Part shown: positions 18,290 to 26,332 of the stretch, piece after piece | Numbering within the stretch: position 1 is the stretch's first letter | Layout: each line of letters opens with the position of its first letter | Assembly (NCBI RefSeq): GCF_014773245.1 | Contig: NZ_JACWMX010000005.1 | Location: forward strand, 1-64,000 | Reading direction: 5' to 3' | DNA length: 64,000 bases | Origin: Mucilaginibacter glaciei | GTDB lineage: Bacteria; Bacteroidota; Bacteroidia; Sphingobacteriales; Sphingobacteriaceae | Notes under the pieces: model-generated | Databases searched by the model: none | The model's input: only the letters and a program-made list of their open reading frames with translations | Told to the model about the DNA's origin: nothing | Program-made: the position numbers and the translations under genes

Positions 18290-18611
18290 GTCATTGCGAG
18301 CGATAGCGCGGCAATCTCAGTGGACAAGCGGATATGCTAAGATTGCCACATCGCTATGCTCTTCGCAATGACACCGTTTTTTTCGAGGCGACGAATAACC
18401 ATGTCATTGCGAGCGATAGCGTGGCAATCTCAGTAGACAAGCGGATATGCTGAGATTGCCACATCGCTGCGCTCTTCGCAATGACACCATTTTTTAAACC
18501 CATAATTTACCACCATGTCCTTGCGAGCGATAGCGCGGCAATCTCAGCGGAGGCAAAACCGTTCTGCGATGGCAAGAAGATTTCTCGTCGCTGCGCTTCC
18601 CTCGAAATGAC
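18290..18611. repeat. Cluster of three palindromic repeats
   Basis: Copies at 18290-18372, 18403-18485 and 18517-18611 each start GTCATTGCGAGCGATAGCG (GTCCTTGCGAG in the third) and end in a near-complement closing with ATGAC. The first two are almost identical over 83 bp. The third has a diverged right half. Spacers of about 30 bp are not identical, so this is a tandem cluster and not a CRISPR array. The region 18130-18642 holds no gene. Confidence 0.92.
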
Positions 18612-18642
18612 ACTGTTTTTTGAAACCGCACAAATTTTTCAC

Positions 18643-20397
18643 CTACGCGTCTACCGTAAATTTCTCGCCAATCTGCTGCCTCCACATAGCGTAATAAAGG
18701 CCTTTTTGCTCTATCAGGTCAAAGTGCTTGCCCGATTCAATGATATGGCCTTTCTCTAACACAAAGATCTTGTCGGCATGCATAATGGTTGACAGGCGGT
18801 GCGCTATCAGGATGGTGATATGATCGTTCAGTTCAGAAACATCACGGATGGTAGCGGTGATCTCTTCTTCAGTGATCGAATCGAGCGACGAAGTAGCCTC
18901 GTCAAACACCAAAATATCCGGTTTACGTAACAAGGCACGTGCGATAGAAAGACGTTGTTTTTCGCCACCAGATACCTTTACGCCACCCTCGCCGATTACG
19001 GTATCTAAACCTTTATCGGCACGGGCCAATAACGTTTGGCAGGCCGCGCGTTGCAGTACATTCATACAATCATCGTCAGTAGCACCCGGGCGCACGAATA
19101 ATAAATTTTCGCGGATAGTTCCTGAAAATAGCTGCGTATCCTGCGTTACGAAACCGATCTTCTCCCGCAGCTGGTCCAGGTCTATTTCATTACTTGGGAT
19201 GCTGTTATAGCTTACCTCGCCCTCAAACGGCTGATACAATCCTACCAGTAGTTTAACCAAAGTACTCTTACCCGATCCAGAGGGACCTACAAATGCAATG
19301 GTTTGCCCGGCGGTAGTTTCAAAACCGATATGGTTTAAAGCATTGCGGTTGGCGGTTAGATGCTTAAAGCTCACGTTATCAAATGTCAGTTTGCTGATTT
19401 TTTCTAAAAGCACCGGCTTTTCGGGCTTTTTATCGATGGGTACGCTCAATATGCCCCTAAAGTTATTTAACGATACCTCGGCTTCGCGCCAGCTTAATAT
19501 TACATTACCTAACTCCTGTAACGGGTTAAACAGGAAGAAGGAGTAGAACAACAAGCTTAGATACTGCCCCGGAGAAATGGTGCGTTCAAATATTAGCAAC
19601 AATAATACAACAACCATGCTGCTGCGCACCAGGTTAACTGTGGTGCCTTGTACAAAGCTCATGCTGCGTACATACTTCACCTTCTTCAGTTCCAGGTCAA
19701 GGATCTTATAGGTGGTATTATTCAATCGCTCAATTTCCTGTTTGGCAAGGCCCAGGCTTTTAACCAGCTCTATATTTCTTAAAGATTCTGTAGTGGAACC
19801 TGCCAGCGCGGTAGTTTCGCCTACTATCTTTTTTTGGATTACTTTGATCTTGCGGCTTAGTACCATACTCACAAAGGCAATAACCGGGATAGCCGCCAGG
19901 TAAACCAGCGTAACCTTGTAACTGATGCTGAGCGAGTAAAAGATAACGAACAACATACCTGTTAAGCTCACAAAAAGGATACTGATAAAAGAGGTGATAA
20001 ACTTTTCGCAATCTAAACGCACCTTTTGCAAAATACCCAGTGTTTCGCCGCTGCGCTGATCTTCAAATACCTGGTAGGGTAATTCAAGCGAGTGCTTTAA
20101 ACCATCGGCATACATTTTGGCGCCCACTTTTTGAGTGATGATGCTGGTATAATAATCCTGAAAGTTTTTGGCGATGCGCGATACCATAGCCACCCCGATA
20201 GCTGCACCAACAAAGGTTAAGGCAGCAACTAAATAGTTGTGGTAGGTATAGCTGTTGCGATTACCTATAACCTGGTCAAGTATACGGCCGCTGATGTAAG
20301 GATCAAGAAGCGAAAAGCCGATGTTTACGCCGGCCAATAAAAGGGCTAAAAAAACAACGCCCCTGTAATTTTTTAAGTAAGATAAGAGAATATTCAT
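18643..20397 (-). CDS. ABC transporter with fused permease and ATPase (MsbA/exporter type)
   Basis: This 584-residue half-transporter should act as a homodimeric exporter of lipid, peptide or drug in the inner membrane. A six-helix membrane domain occupies residues 15-305. The ATPase follows with Walker A GPSGSGKST (371-379), signature VSGGEKQ (475-481), Walker B ILVFDEATSSLD (from 495) and the switch His in LIAHRLST. The substrate cannot be deduced. TACTTTTG lies 5 bp before its ATG. Confidence 0.93.
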   Translation of the reverse strand: MNILLSYLKNYRGVVFLALLLAGVNIGFSLLDPYISGRILDQVIGNRNSYTYHNYLVAALTFVGAAIGVAMVSRIAKNFQDYYTSIITQKVGAKMYADGLKHSLELPYQVFEDQRSGETLGILQKVRLDCEKFITSFISILFVSLTGMLFVIFYSLSISYKVTLVYLAAIPVIAFVSMVLSRKIKVIQKKIVGETTALAGSTTESLRNIELVKSLGLAKQEIERLNNTTYKILDLELKKVKYVRSMSFVQGTTVNLVRSSMVVVLLLLIFERTISPGQYLSLLFYSFFLFNPLQELGNVILSWREAEVSLNNFRGILSVPIDKKPEKPVLLEKISKLTFDNVSFKHLTANRNALNHIGFETTAGQTIAFVGPSGSGKSTLVKLLVGLYQPFEGEVSYNSIPSNEIDLDQLREKIGFVTQDTQLFSGTIRENLLFVRPGATDDDCMNVLQRAACQTLLARADKGLDTVIGEGGVKVSGGEKQRLSIARALLRKPDILVFDEATSSLDSITEEEITATIRDVSELNDHITILIAHRLSTIMHADKIFVLEKGHIIESGKHFDLIEQKGLYYAMWRQQIGEKFTVDA

Positions 20398-20402
20398 TGC
20401 CG

Positions 20403-20410
20403 CAAAAGTA
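20403..20410 (-). promoter_or_regulatory. Candidate -7 box directly before the ABC transporter ATG
   Basis: On the minus strand TACTTTTG matches TAnnTTTG and ends 5 bp before the start codon, which would give a leaderless or nearly leaderless mRNA. No convincing -33 element is visible. Confidence 0.4.
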
Positions 20411-20473
20411 AAAAAAGGGAATGGCTACGTGGCTCATTCCCTGTAATTTGACAATGTGGTTAATAAGTATAAA

Positions 20474-20947
20474 TTACAGGTCCATCTCCATCTGGATATT
20501 GCATCTTTCATAGGGCGAGGGGATACCCGTTATTTTCTTGAACCCTAATTTATGGTATAAGGCAATGGCCGGTTCTAAAACGGTATTACTCTCCAGGTAT
20601 AGTTTATTTGCACCTAACTGTTTGGCCTGTTCAATACAGTGCCTGCCTAACAGGTAGCCAATCCCTTTACCCCGGGCTTTTGGCGATACTGCCATTTTAG
20701 CCATCTCGAACGCATCGTTCTCTGTTTTAATGAGCGCGCAGGCACCAACAGGTTCGTTGCGATATAATGCGATATAAATATGGCCCCCTTTGCTCAGGAT
20801 ATAATCATCCGGGTGATCTAAAGATTGATGATCGTTAGTTTCCATTTTGAACCAGGTGGTTATCCATTCCTGGTTTAACTGTTTAAAGGCCGGCTGGTAT
20901 TTCGGCTCAAAATCTACTATTTGCAGGTCGGGGTTTTGGTGGGTCAT
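20474..20947 (-). CDS. GNAT family N-acetyltransferase
   Basis: This 157-residue acyltransferase has the acetyl-CoA loop signature VSPKARGKGIGYLLGRHCIE (R/Q-x-x-G-x-G/A type) and the C-terminal motif LYLESNTVLEPAIALYHKLG. The start at 20947 is preferred; the open frame extends 31 residues upstream, but the domain begins at LQIVDFEPKYQPAF just inside this start. The acceptor substrate is unknown. It lies downstream of frr, beyond frr's terminator. Confidence 0.88.
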   Translation of the reverse strand: MTHQNPDLQIVDFEPKYQPAFKQLNQEWITTWFKMETNDHQSLDHPDDYILSKGGHIYIALYRNEPVGACALIKTENDAFEMAKMAVSPKARGKGIGYLLGRHCIEQAKQLGANKLYLESNTVLEPAIALYHKLGFKKITGIPSPYERCNIQMEMDL

Positions 20948-20989
20948 AGTGACGGCTAATTTATGATGGTAGATTGTAAACAAATATTC

Positions 20990-21025
20990 AAACAAAAAAG
21001 GGATGCACCTTGCGGCCATCCCTTT
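20990..21025 (-). terminator. Terminator of frr
   Basis: Read on the minus strand: AAAGGGATG (rc of 21017-21025) pairs with CATCCCTTT (rc of 20997-21005) around an 11-nt loop, followed by TTTTTTGTT. Confidence 0.82.
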
Positions 21026-21046
21026 CGAATATAAGTTCAAACTGGA

Positions 21047-21610
21047 TTAAACAGTCATGATGTCTTTTTCTTTCGCGTCGGATAGCTGATCAACTTTGAT
21101 GATATACGCATCGGTTAGTTTTTGCACCTCTGCTTCGCCAACTTTTATCTCATCTTCAGACACACCTTCGGTTTTTAATTTCTTGATCTTCTCGTTAGCA
21201 TCTTTACGGATGTTGCGGATAGCGATTTTACCTGTCTCAGCCTCACCTTTGGCTTTCTTAACCAGGTCGCGGCGGCGCTCTTCTGTTAACGGTGGTACGT
21301 TAATGCGGATGATCACCCCATCATTTTGCGGGTTAACGCCCAGGTTGGACTCTTTAATTGCTTTTTCGATAGCCACCAAAAGTGTCTTTTCCCAGGGTTG
21401 TACGATAATAGTACGGGCATCGGGCGTGTTTACGCTACCCACCTGGCTTAACGGGGTTGGCGAACCATAATAGTCAACCATGATATCGTCCAGCATAGAT
21501 GGGTTGGCTTTACCCGCGCGGATCTTATTTAATTCACTATCTGCATGCTCAATGGCTTTATCCATATTCGCTTTTGCATCATTTACTTGTTTTTTAATGA
21601 GTTCGCTCAT
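21047..21610 (-). CDS. frr: Ribosome recycling factor
   Basis: The 187-residue protein splits post-termination ribosomes together with EF-G. Typical RRF blocks are DSELNKIRAGKANPSMLDD, VQPWEKTLLVAIEKAI, INVPPLTEERRRDLVK and IAIRNIRKDANEKIKKL. Full family length. A terminator follows its stop. Confidence 0.97.
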   Translation of the reverse strand: MSELIKKQVNDAKANMDKAIEHADSELNKIRAGKANPSMLDDIMVDYYGSPTPLSQVGSVNTPDARTIIVQPWEKTLLVAIEKAIKESNLGVNPQNDGVIIRINVPPLTEERRRDLVKKAKGEAETGKIAIRNIRKDANEKIKKLKTEGVSEDEIKVGEAEVQKLTDAYIIKVDQLSDAKEKDIMTV

Positions 21611-21729
21611 TGTGTCTGAATTTTTGACAAAAATAATAAAAAGTATGAAAGCCCCTCATTCCTGTAAAGATAGATCGGGATTTTTTTAACCTTTATATCC
21701 TGGCATTGATTTTTTTGTAGTACTACCCT

Positions 21730-22242
21730 TTAGCTACCGCCGTGTTTTTGCGAAGTAAGTTTTTCTACCGGGTAACCCATGGCTTTACATTTAGCGATCA
21801 CGGTATCATAAGTTTTCTTATCCAGGCTGGGCTTGCGGCTCATGATAAACAGAAATTTATGGTCGGGGTGGCCCACTACCACGTATGAGTAATCGGGGGC
21901 AAGGTCAACCACCCAGTAATCTACTTTAAAGGGCCACAGGAATTGTGCCTTCATTTCGGCGTTGTTTGTGTTCTCCACCAAAAATAGTTTCGATTTTACC
22001 GAATGTAGTTCTGTATCGTTGGCCTTTTTGTAAGTAGTAACTACGTCGAAGTATTCCTTATTATCGTTCCAGGTATAGTTGGTGGTCGTTTCTATACTCC
22101 CCTTATCAAACGCAGTTGGTATAGAGTATAAAGAGTACCAACGGCCCGAATATTTTTTAATGTCTACCCGTTCTACCGGTTTGTTGGGTACACCGGCAAA
22201 AGATGTAGCTATAAATAATAGGATGGTGCAAATGCTTTTCAT
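21730..22242 (-). CDS. Secreted lipocalin family protein (Blc-like)
   Basis: The 170-residue protein has a signal peptide (1-16) and the bacterial lipocalin pattern: KYSGRWYSLYSIPTAFDKG, a central strand DYWVVDLAPDYSYVVVGHP, and MSRKPSLDKKTYD. Blc binds lysophospholipids and helps maintain the envelope. Unlike E. coli Blc there is no lipobox Cys, so it is probably soluble in the periplasm. A perfect 11-bp dyad lies directly before its start codon. Confidence 0.9.
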   Translation of the reverse strand: MKSICTILLFIATSFAGVPNKPVERVDIKKYSGRWYSLYSIPTAFDKGSIETTTNYTWNDNKEYFDVVTTYKKANDTELHSVKSKLFLVENTNNAEMKAQFLWPFKVDYWVVDLAPDYSYVVVGHPDHKFLFIMSRKPSLDKKTYDTVIAKCKAMGYPVEKLTSQKHGGS

Positions 22243-22270
22243 ATAACTATAAAAACGAATTTATAGTTAT
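22243..22270 (-). promoter_or_regulatory. Perfect dyad abutting the lipocalin start codon
   Basis: ATAACTATAAA (22243-22253) and TTTATAGTTAT (22260-22270) are exact inverted copies around a 6-nt loop. In the mRNA the hairpin ends at the base just before the ATG, so it could bury the ribosome-binding region or serve as an operator. Confidence 0.6.
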
Positions 22271-22415
22271 ACCGGTTTTTTGCGAGAAGAAATCAGGAGG
22301 CTCTACCTTTTAGAAAGCAATGGTTTATGGGGCAATTCCATAAACGAAAGGCAAAATGTACTATACAGAAAATCGCGCTGACATGTAAATGAAAGCGTGT
22401 AAGAGATAAAATATG

Positions 22416-22453
22416 CAAAAGCAAAACGCTATGGTGACAGCGCCTTGCTTTTG
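22416..22453 (-). terminator. Terminator of the RRM-protein gene
   Basis: On the minus strand CAAAAGCAA and TTGCTTTTG pair, enclosing a second helix CGCT/AGCG, then TTTTGCATATTTTATC. It lies 16 bp after the gene's stop. Confidence 0.78.
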
Positions 22454-22469
22454 TATTACCGGTAATTAA

Positions 22470-22871
22470 TTACCAACGGCTACCGCCGCCACCGCCACCG
22501 CGGTTGTTATCTTTTGAGTAGCCGCCACCGCCGCCACCTCTGCTGTCTCTCGAGTAGCCGCCGCCGCCGCCACCGCGGTTGCCGCCACCAAAACCACCAC
22601 CGCCGCCACCGCTTCTGCGATCGCCCGGTTTTTTGTCTTCAGCTTGGCTAACAGCAATAGAACGGCCGCTGATTTCTGATCCGTTTAAGCCAGAAATTGC
22701 TTTTTGAGCAGCTTCGTCATCTGACATTTCAACAAATCCAAAGCCTTTGCTTCTGCCAGACTCTCTGTCCATAATAATTTTAACGGTGGTTACTTCACCA
22801 TAAGCTTCAAAAAGCTCCTGCAAATCTGCTTCCTGTAATGAATAAGGAAGGCTTCCTACGAAAATGTTCAT
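22470..22871 (-). CDS. Glycine-rich RRM RNA-binding protein
   Basis: This 133-residue protein has one RRM at residues 1-80 with RNP2 IFVGSL (3-8) and RNP1 SKGFGFVEM (about 41-49), then a Gly/Arg/Ser-rich tail (about 90-133). The layout resembles cold-inducible glycine-rich proteins and is widespread in Bacteroidetes and cyanobacteria. It likely acts as an RNA chaperone in place of CspA or Hfq functions; that is inference. The leader carries a GNRA hairpin. Confidence 0.95.
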   Translation of the reverse strand: MNIFVGSLPYSLQEADLQELFEAYGEVTTVKIIMDRESGRSKGFGFVEMSDDEAAQKAISGLNGSEISGRSIAVSQAEDKKPGDRRSGGGGGGFGGGNRGGGGGGYSRDSRGGGGGGYSKDNNRGGGGGGSRW

Positions 22872-22889
22872 TAAAAATTTTGTTTAGTG

Positions 22890-22907
22890 ATGGCGGTTTC
22901 CCACCAT
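22890..22907 (-). promoter_or_regulatory. GAAA-tetraloop hairpin in the RRM-protein leader
   Basis: The minus strand reads ATGGTGG-GAAA-CCGCCAT, a 7-bp stem with one G-U pair capped by a GNRA tetraloop, 18 bp before the start codon. A TATATTTG -7 box (22927-22934, minus) lies just upstream, so the hairpin should sit at the 5' end of the mRNA. Confidence 0.6.
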
Positions 22908-23015
22908 TTTTACGTTTTGTTTACATCAAATATAGAATAGATATTAATCACTTGTACATTTATTTGTTAAACTGTGATTAATATTTTTTCTTTTTGATGG
23001 TTTCGGGTCTGTTTT

Positions 23016-23468
23016 TCAGCTAATTGACTGTATAAGGTAGTTTTTTCCATTCAAAATAAATTCATCGCCGGCACTAATTCCTTTCATTTTAAGGCCAATG
23101 GGCGACGCAGGCGACACCGCAAAGTAGTGTTGGCCATCTAATTGGAGCACCCCCGCGCTTATTGACAGGTAAAAATTACCATTGTTAGTAATCACCAGGC
23201 TGCCAGCCTCTGCCTTTTGCGAATTGCTTTTGGTGCCAATCTGGTTAAGGGCCACCATCAGTTTGTTGGCCTCGTTCAGTTGTGCTAAATTTCTGTTGGT
23301 TTCTTGCTGGGCCATTTCGCGGCCGGTTTCGTATTTATCACCCGCACTGCTTTTGGTATCGTCATTAGCAGATTGCTGCGCTTCGGCAATGGCCTGCTCA
23401 GATGCCTTCATGCGGCTTTGTACATAAGCTACACACAGGTTGTATAACTTTTCTTTTATCTCACTCAT
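23016..23468 (-). CDS. GreA/GreB-like protein (C-terminal Gre domain)
   Basis: The 150-residue protein has a helical N-terminal half with acidic residues at the presumed coiled-coil tip (ANDDTKSSAGDKYETG) and a C-terminal half (about 90-150) in which VSPASPIGLKMKGISAGDEF matches the FKBP-like domain of Gre factors. Gre proteins enter the RNA polymerase secondary channel and stimulate transcript cleavage. Relatives are often listed in databases as a 3-oxoacyl-ACP synthase, which this sequence does not support. Function is inferred. Confidence 0.72.
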   Translation of the reverse strand: MSEIKEKLYNLCVAYVQSRMKASEQAIAEAQQSANDDTKSSAGDKYETGREMAQQETNRNLAQLNEANKLMVALNQIGTKSNSQKAEAGSLVITNNGNFYLSISAGVLQLDGQHYFAVSPASPIGLKMKGISAGDEFILNGKNYLIQSIS

Positions 23469-23529
23469 TCTTCAATCAAAAAAAACGAAGATGTGGAAAA
23501 AGGATGGTATTGCTAAAGGTTTAAAAAAT

Positions 23530-23604
23530 AAAAGCCCCGGCCACTCGCTGCCCGGGGACTTTCAACCTAAACCTTATCACAATGTAAGTGCAAGATGCGC
23601 TTAC
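23530..23604. other. Two GC-rich hairpins in the divergent gap 23469-23749
   Basis: Hairpin 1: AAAGCCCCGG (23531-23540) pairs with CCGGGGACTTT (23552-23562) with one bulged A. Hairpin 2: GTAAGTGC (23584-23591) pairs with GCGCTTAC (23597-23604). No T-run follows either, so they are not obvious terminators. The 281-bp gap holds no gene; the hairpins may belong to a leader RNA or a small RNA. Confidence 0.5.
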
Positions 23605-23749
23605 AGATACATTAACGATATTTTGTAGGCGAGGTTATGTAGGTTAATTGAAATTGACATGCAAATGATAATTGGCCTTGGTTAAAACAAACTGGTTGTA
23701 AGTTGGTTTATGTGTAAATCATTTAACAGCAACAATTTAATTAAACCAT

Positions 23750-23935
23750 ATGAACTTAAAACGTACTTTCGGCGCTATCCTAACAGTGTTAGGGATCATC
23801 GGTCTTATTTACACTGGTGTACAGGTTATACAGCATACAGGGCAGGCTACTACTTTAATTGTAGTGGGAATTATATCGATCATCTTCTTTTTTACCGGTA
23901 TCAGCCTGGTGCGCAACACTAAAGACGAAGCCTAA
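23750..23935 (+). CDS. Small two-helix membrane protein, 61 aa
   Basis: I do not recognise a named family. Two hydrophobic helices (about 6-24 and 35-54) with a short linker (QVIQHTGQ) and a charged tail NTKDEA make a helical hairpin. The pattern and size fit small conserved membrane proteins of the phylum. Its stop overlaps the stop of the convergent CapA-like gene. Confidence 0.65.
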   Translation: MNLKRTFGAILTVLGIIGLIYTGVQVIQHTGQATTLIVVGIISIIFFFTGISLVRNTKDEA

Positions 23936-25062
23936 TACGCAACCCGCGTTATCATGCCATCATCGGCAATAATTAAACCGGGTAGTTCAAAATCCGACTT
24001 TGTTAAAAGCCTGATGCGGTTGGCTGCGGTATTTGCGGTGTCGGCCAGCAGGCCCACTTCATGCGATTGCTTATAGGATACGATACGGCCACTTAAAAAG
24101 TGGCCTTTTTTATTTAAAGTGACTTTTAGTAAGGGTGCCAGCCCGCAAACACCCAGCACGCTTACACTTTTGTAGGTGCAAAAGTTACCCAGGCTATAGG
24201 CAATGAGTCTGTTCTTGTAAACCTCCATTGCCCGGCTCACATGCGGGCCGTTACCTAAAACCAGGTCGGCGCCTGCATCAATGGCGGCGTGGGCAAATGC
24301 GTTCACGTTGCCCCGGTTCTCGCCAACGTAATATTCCGGTACGCAGGGGATGTGTTCAAACGGCACACCTTCGCCGCCGCCATGAAACGATACAATCACA
24401 ATATCACACTCCTGCTTTAGCGCGGCAATCGTGCCTTTCACAAACGCCCGGTCTAATAACGGCGCGGTTTGGCTATTAGGCGAGAAAGCGCAGAAACCAT
24501 ATTTTATACCTTTAACGGTAAACGTGGCCGACGGCTTAACCCGCAAGCCCGCATAGTTAATACCCAGGCTATCCAATATTTTAGCAGTGCTTTTACGTCC
24601 CGGCTTGCCAAAATCATCTACATGGTTATTGGCCAGGCTGATAAGGTTAAAGCCCGCACTTTTAAATACACCACCGTAATATGTTGGCATCCTAAAAAAG
24701 TATCCCTTACTTTTATGCTGTAATTTATAGGCTACCGCTGCCCCTGTATCCAGCAGGGTACCTTCAAGGTTGCCAAAGATAATATCGTTATTTTTCAGAT
24801 CCTTCAACGCAGATCTGAAACTTTGCCGCCCGCTATCCGGCGGCAAGTGCGTGCTATCCGGGTAGGAGGTACCCAGCATCATATCGCCAACGGCTGCTAT
24901 GGTTATAGTCGTATCGGTGATGGGTTTTATCGTAACCGTATCTGCAGGCAATTGTGCGGGCGTATTATTAGCTTGTTTTTTCTCGGGCGGATTAGTGCAG
25001 GCCGTTATCAGCAATAGAAATGAAAAGCAAAAAAGGATTGGCAAACGGTAAAGCATAGGCAT
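23932..25062 (-). CDS. CapA-family metallophosphoesterase-like lipoprotein
   Basis: The protein has the CapA/PgsA fold: AAVGDMMLGTSYP, the block IIFGNLEGTL, LANNHVDDFG and VLGNGPHVSRAMEVY with metal-ligand Asp, Asn and His residues. Family members act in poly-glutamate capsule synthesis, though many have other or unknown roles. A lipoprotein signal (LLLITAC) anchors it. The reading frame opens at 25077, but that GTG lies within the upstream terminator stem, so ATG 25062 or 25056 is chosen. Confidence 0.88.
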   Translation of the reverse strand: MPMLYRLPILFCFSFLLLITACTNPPEKKQANNTPAQLPADTVTIKPITDTTITIAAVGDMMLGTSYPDSTHLPPDSGRQSFRSALKDLKNNDIIFGNLEGTLLDTGAAVAYKLQHKSKGYFFRMPTYYGGVFKSAGFNLISLANNHVDDFGKPGRKSTAKILDSLGINYAGLRVKPSATFTVKGIKYGFCAFSPNSQTAPLLDRAFVKGTIAALKQECDIVIVSFHGGGEGVPFEHIPCVPEYYVGENRGNVNAFAHAAIDAGADLVLGNGPHVSRAMEVYKNRLIAYSLGNFCTYKSVSVLGVCGLAPLLKVTLNKKGHFLSGRIVSYKQSHEVGLLADTANTAANRIRLLTKSDFELPGLIIADDGMITRVAY

Positions 25063-25093
25063 AAAAAAACCTCTCACAGGGCGTGAGAGGTTT
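25061..25093 (-). terminator. Terminator of the NlpC/P60 gene
   Basis: AAACCTCTCAC (25067-25077) and GTGAGAGGTTT (25083-25093) form a perfect 11-bp stem; on the minus strand seven T follow. It separates the peptidase from the CapA-like gene. Confidence 0.92.
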
Positions 25094-25116
25094 GATCTAT
25101 AAATTTAGGTTTGTAA

Positions 25117-25692
25117 TTAGTTTGAGGTCTCGTCGTCGTTAGTTGATGCAGAAAGTTCATTTTTGAATGACTCCAACATGCGGCCACCTTTGTAAAAGAA
25201 GCGGCTGTAGTAAGCATCGTCAAGGCTTGATATGGCAACACCTTTTGATGATGCGTGTGCAAACCTGTTATTGCCTAAGTAAATACCAACGTGTGATATG
25301 CTGCGGCTGTGGATCTTAAAGAAAACCAGGTCGCCTTCTTTTAAATCATCTTTACCAACCGGGCTAACCATGCTGAAAATATCGCGTGAACTGCGGCGGA
25401 TAGTAGTATTAAAAACTTCGCTGTATAGTTGTTTGGTGAATGCAGAGCAGTCGATACCTTTTCTTGAGCTACCACCGAAACGGTATGGGGTACCTATCCA
25501 ATCGTATACAAAGTGAAATAATTTCATGTTTGAGGTTGCAGACATTGCAACACCCATAATTTGTGACAGATAATCTTTTGCTAAACTCTCTTGTTCTGAA
25601 TTATCAGCTATCGGAGTTGGAACAGTTTTTGTTTGAGCTTGGGCAGCTAAAACGCTCAGAAATAGTGCAATAGCAAGAGTAATTTTCTTCAT
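25117..25692 (-). CDS. NlpC/P60 family peptidoglycan endopeptidase
   Basis: The 191-residue protein has a signal peptide (1-20, ending AQAQ) and a C40 peptidase domain with Cys82 (GIDCSAF), His134 (ISHVGIYLG) and the third catalytic residue His146 (RFAHASS). Such enzymes cleave the D-Glu to diamino-acid bond of stem peptides during growth or recycling. Confidence 0.93.
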   Translation of the reverse strand: MKKITLAIALFLSVLAAQAQTKTVPTPIADNSEQESLAKDYLSQIMGVAMSATSNMKLFHFVYDWIGTPYRFGGSSRKGIDCSAFTKQLYSEVFNTTIRRSSRDIFSMVSPVGKDDLKEGDLVFFKIHSRSISHVGIYLGNNRFAHASSKGVAISSLDDAYYSRFFYKGGRMLESFKNELSASTNDDETSN

Positions 25693-25701
25693 TTAACGTC
25701 T

Positions 25702-25881
25702 TTATTTGTTGCAGTCGCGACAACAAGTGTTTATTAAATCAGACAGTGTGTCTATTGTTGGATACAAATCTATATAATATTTCCAATCCTCCAAATTAAT
25801 CGTGAAATTTTTTTCATGTTCGTTGCGATTAATAATATTAACCGTTGTTAATAAAACTATCGCGTAGGTGAATCTTTTCAT
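25702..25881 (-). CDS. Possible small exported peptide, about 59 aa
   Basis: An open frame from ATG 25881 ends 9 bp before the NlpC gene. It encodes a hydrophobic N-terminus (FTYAIVLLTTVNII) and a Cys-rich end (NTCCRDCNK). I know no family. It may be a real small secreted protein or chance reading of the peptidase leader. Confidence 0.3.
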   Translation of the reverse strand: MKRFTYAIVLLTTVNIINRNEHEKNFTINLEDWKYYIDLYPTIDTLSDLINTCCRDCNK

Positions 25882-25914
25882 CGAAACTTTCAGCCGGTGA
25901 ATATAATTTTCCAA

Positions 25915-26332
25915 AACCAGGCTTAATAGAAATTTTGCGATGACAATTCACATGTGATTTTACCTCAAACGTACGCGCCGTAACGGCACTTGAGCCTTGT
26001 TGTTTTTCAGCGTAACGTCAGTGGTATTTTTACCGTTTTAGGAGCTCATTTCTAAATTATGATATTACAAACGCATTAGAACATACTGGATGAGAATTTT
26101 GCATAAGGCCTCGCGCAGAAAGATTATTGCGGAATTTGAGTGTTTGCGGCAATATAAAGTGTTCATTTTACACGGCTTCCAAATGTAATTTTGTGTTATA
26201 CAAATAGTAGGCAGTATGGCTTAAAAGCACTATTTTCATCCCGAAATAATCTTTACAACAAATTCGTTGCAGTTTCGGTTATTTGCAGGATATAATTAGA
26301 TTTGCACTATCTCTTAGAATTGTTTTTACTAA
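25915..26332. other. Gene-free region upstream of pdhA
   Basis: About 420 bp, AT-rich. It contains an 8-bp palindrome CACATGTG near 25950, a GCCGT/ACGGC hairpin near 25977, and two matches to the -7 box (TAATTTTG at 26186-26193 and TAGATTTG at 26297-26304). No reading frame here looks coding. Confidence 0.6.
26297..26304 (+). promoter_or_regulatory. Candidate -7 box of pdhA
   Basis: TAGATTTG fits TAnnTTTG and lies 28 bp before the ATG. TTTC about 20 bp upstream is an imperfect -33. Confidence 0.4.

Noticed and set aside
18290-18611. CRISPR array
   Set aside because: There are only three units of over 80 bp, each itself palindromic, with non-uniform spacers and no cas genes.
25063-25077. Longer CapA-like start (GTG 25077)
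   Set aside because: It lies inside the perfect stem of the upstream terminator.
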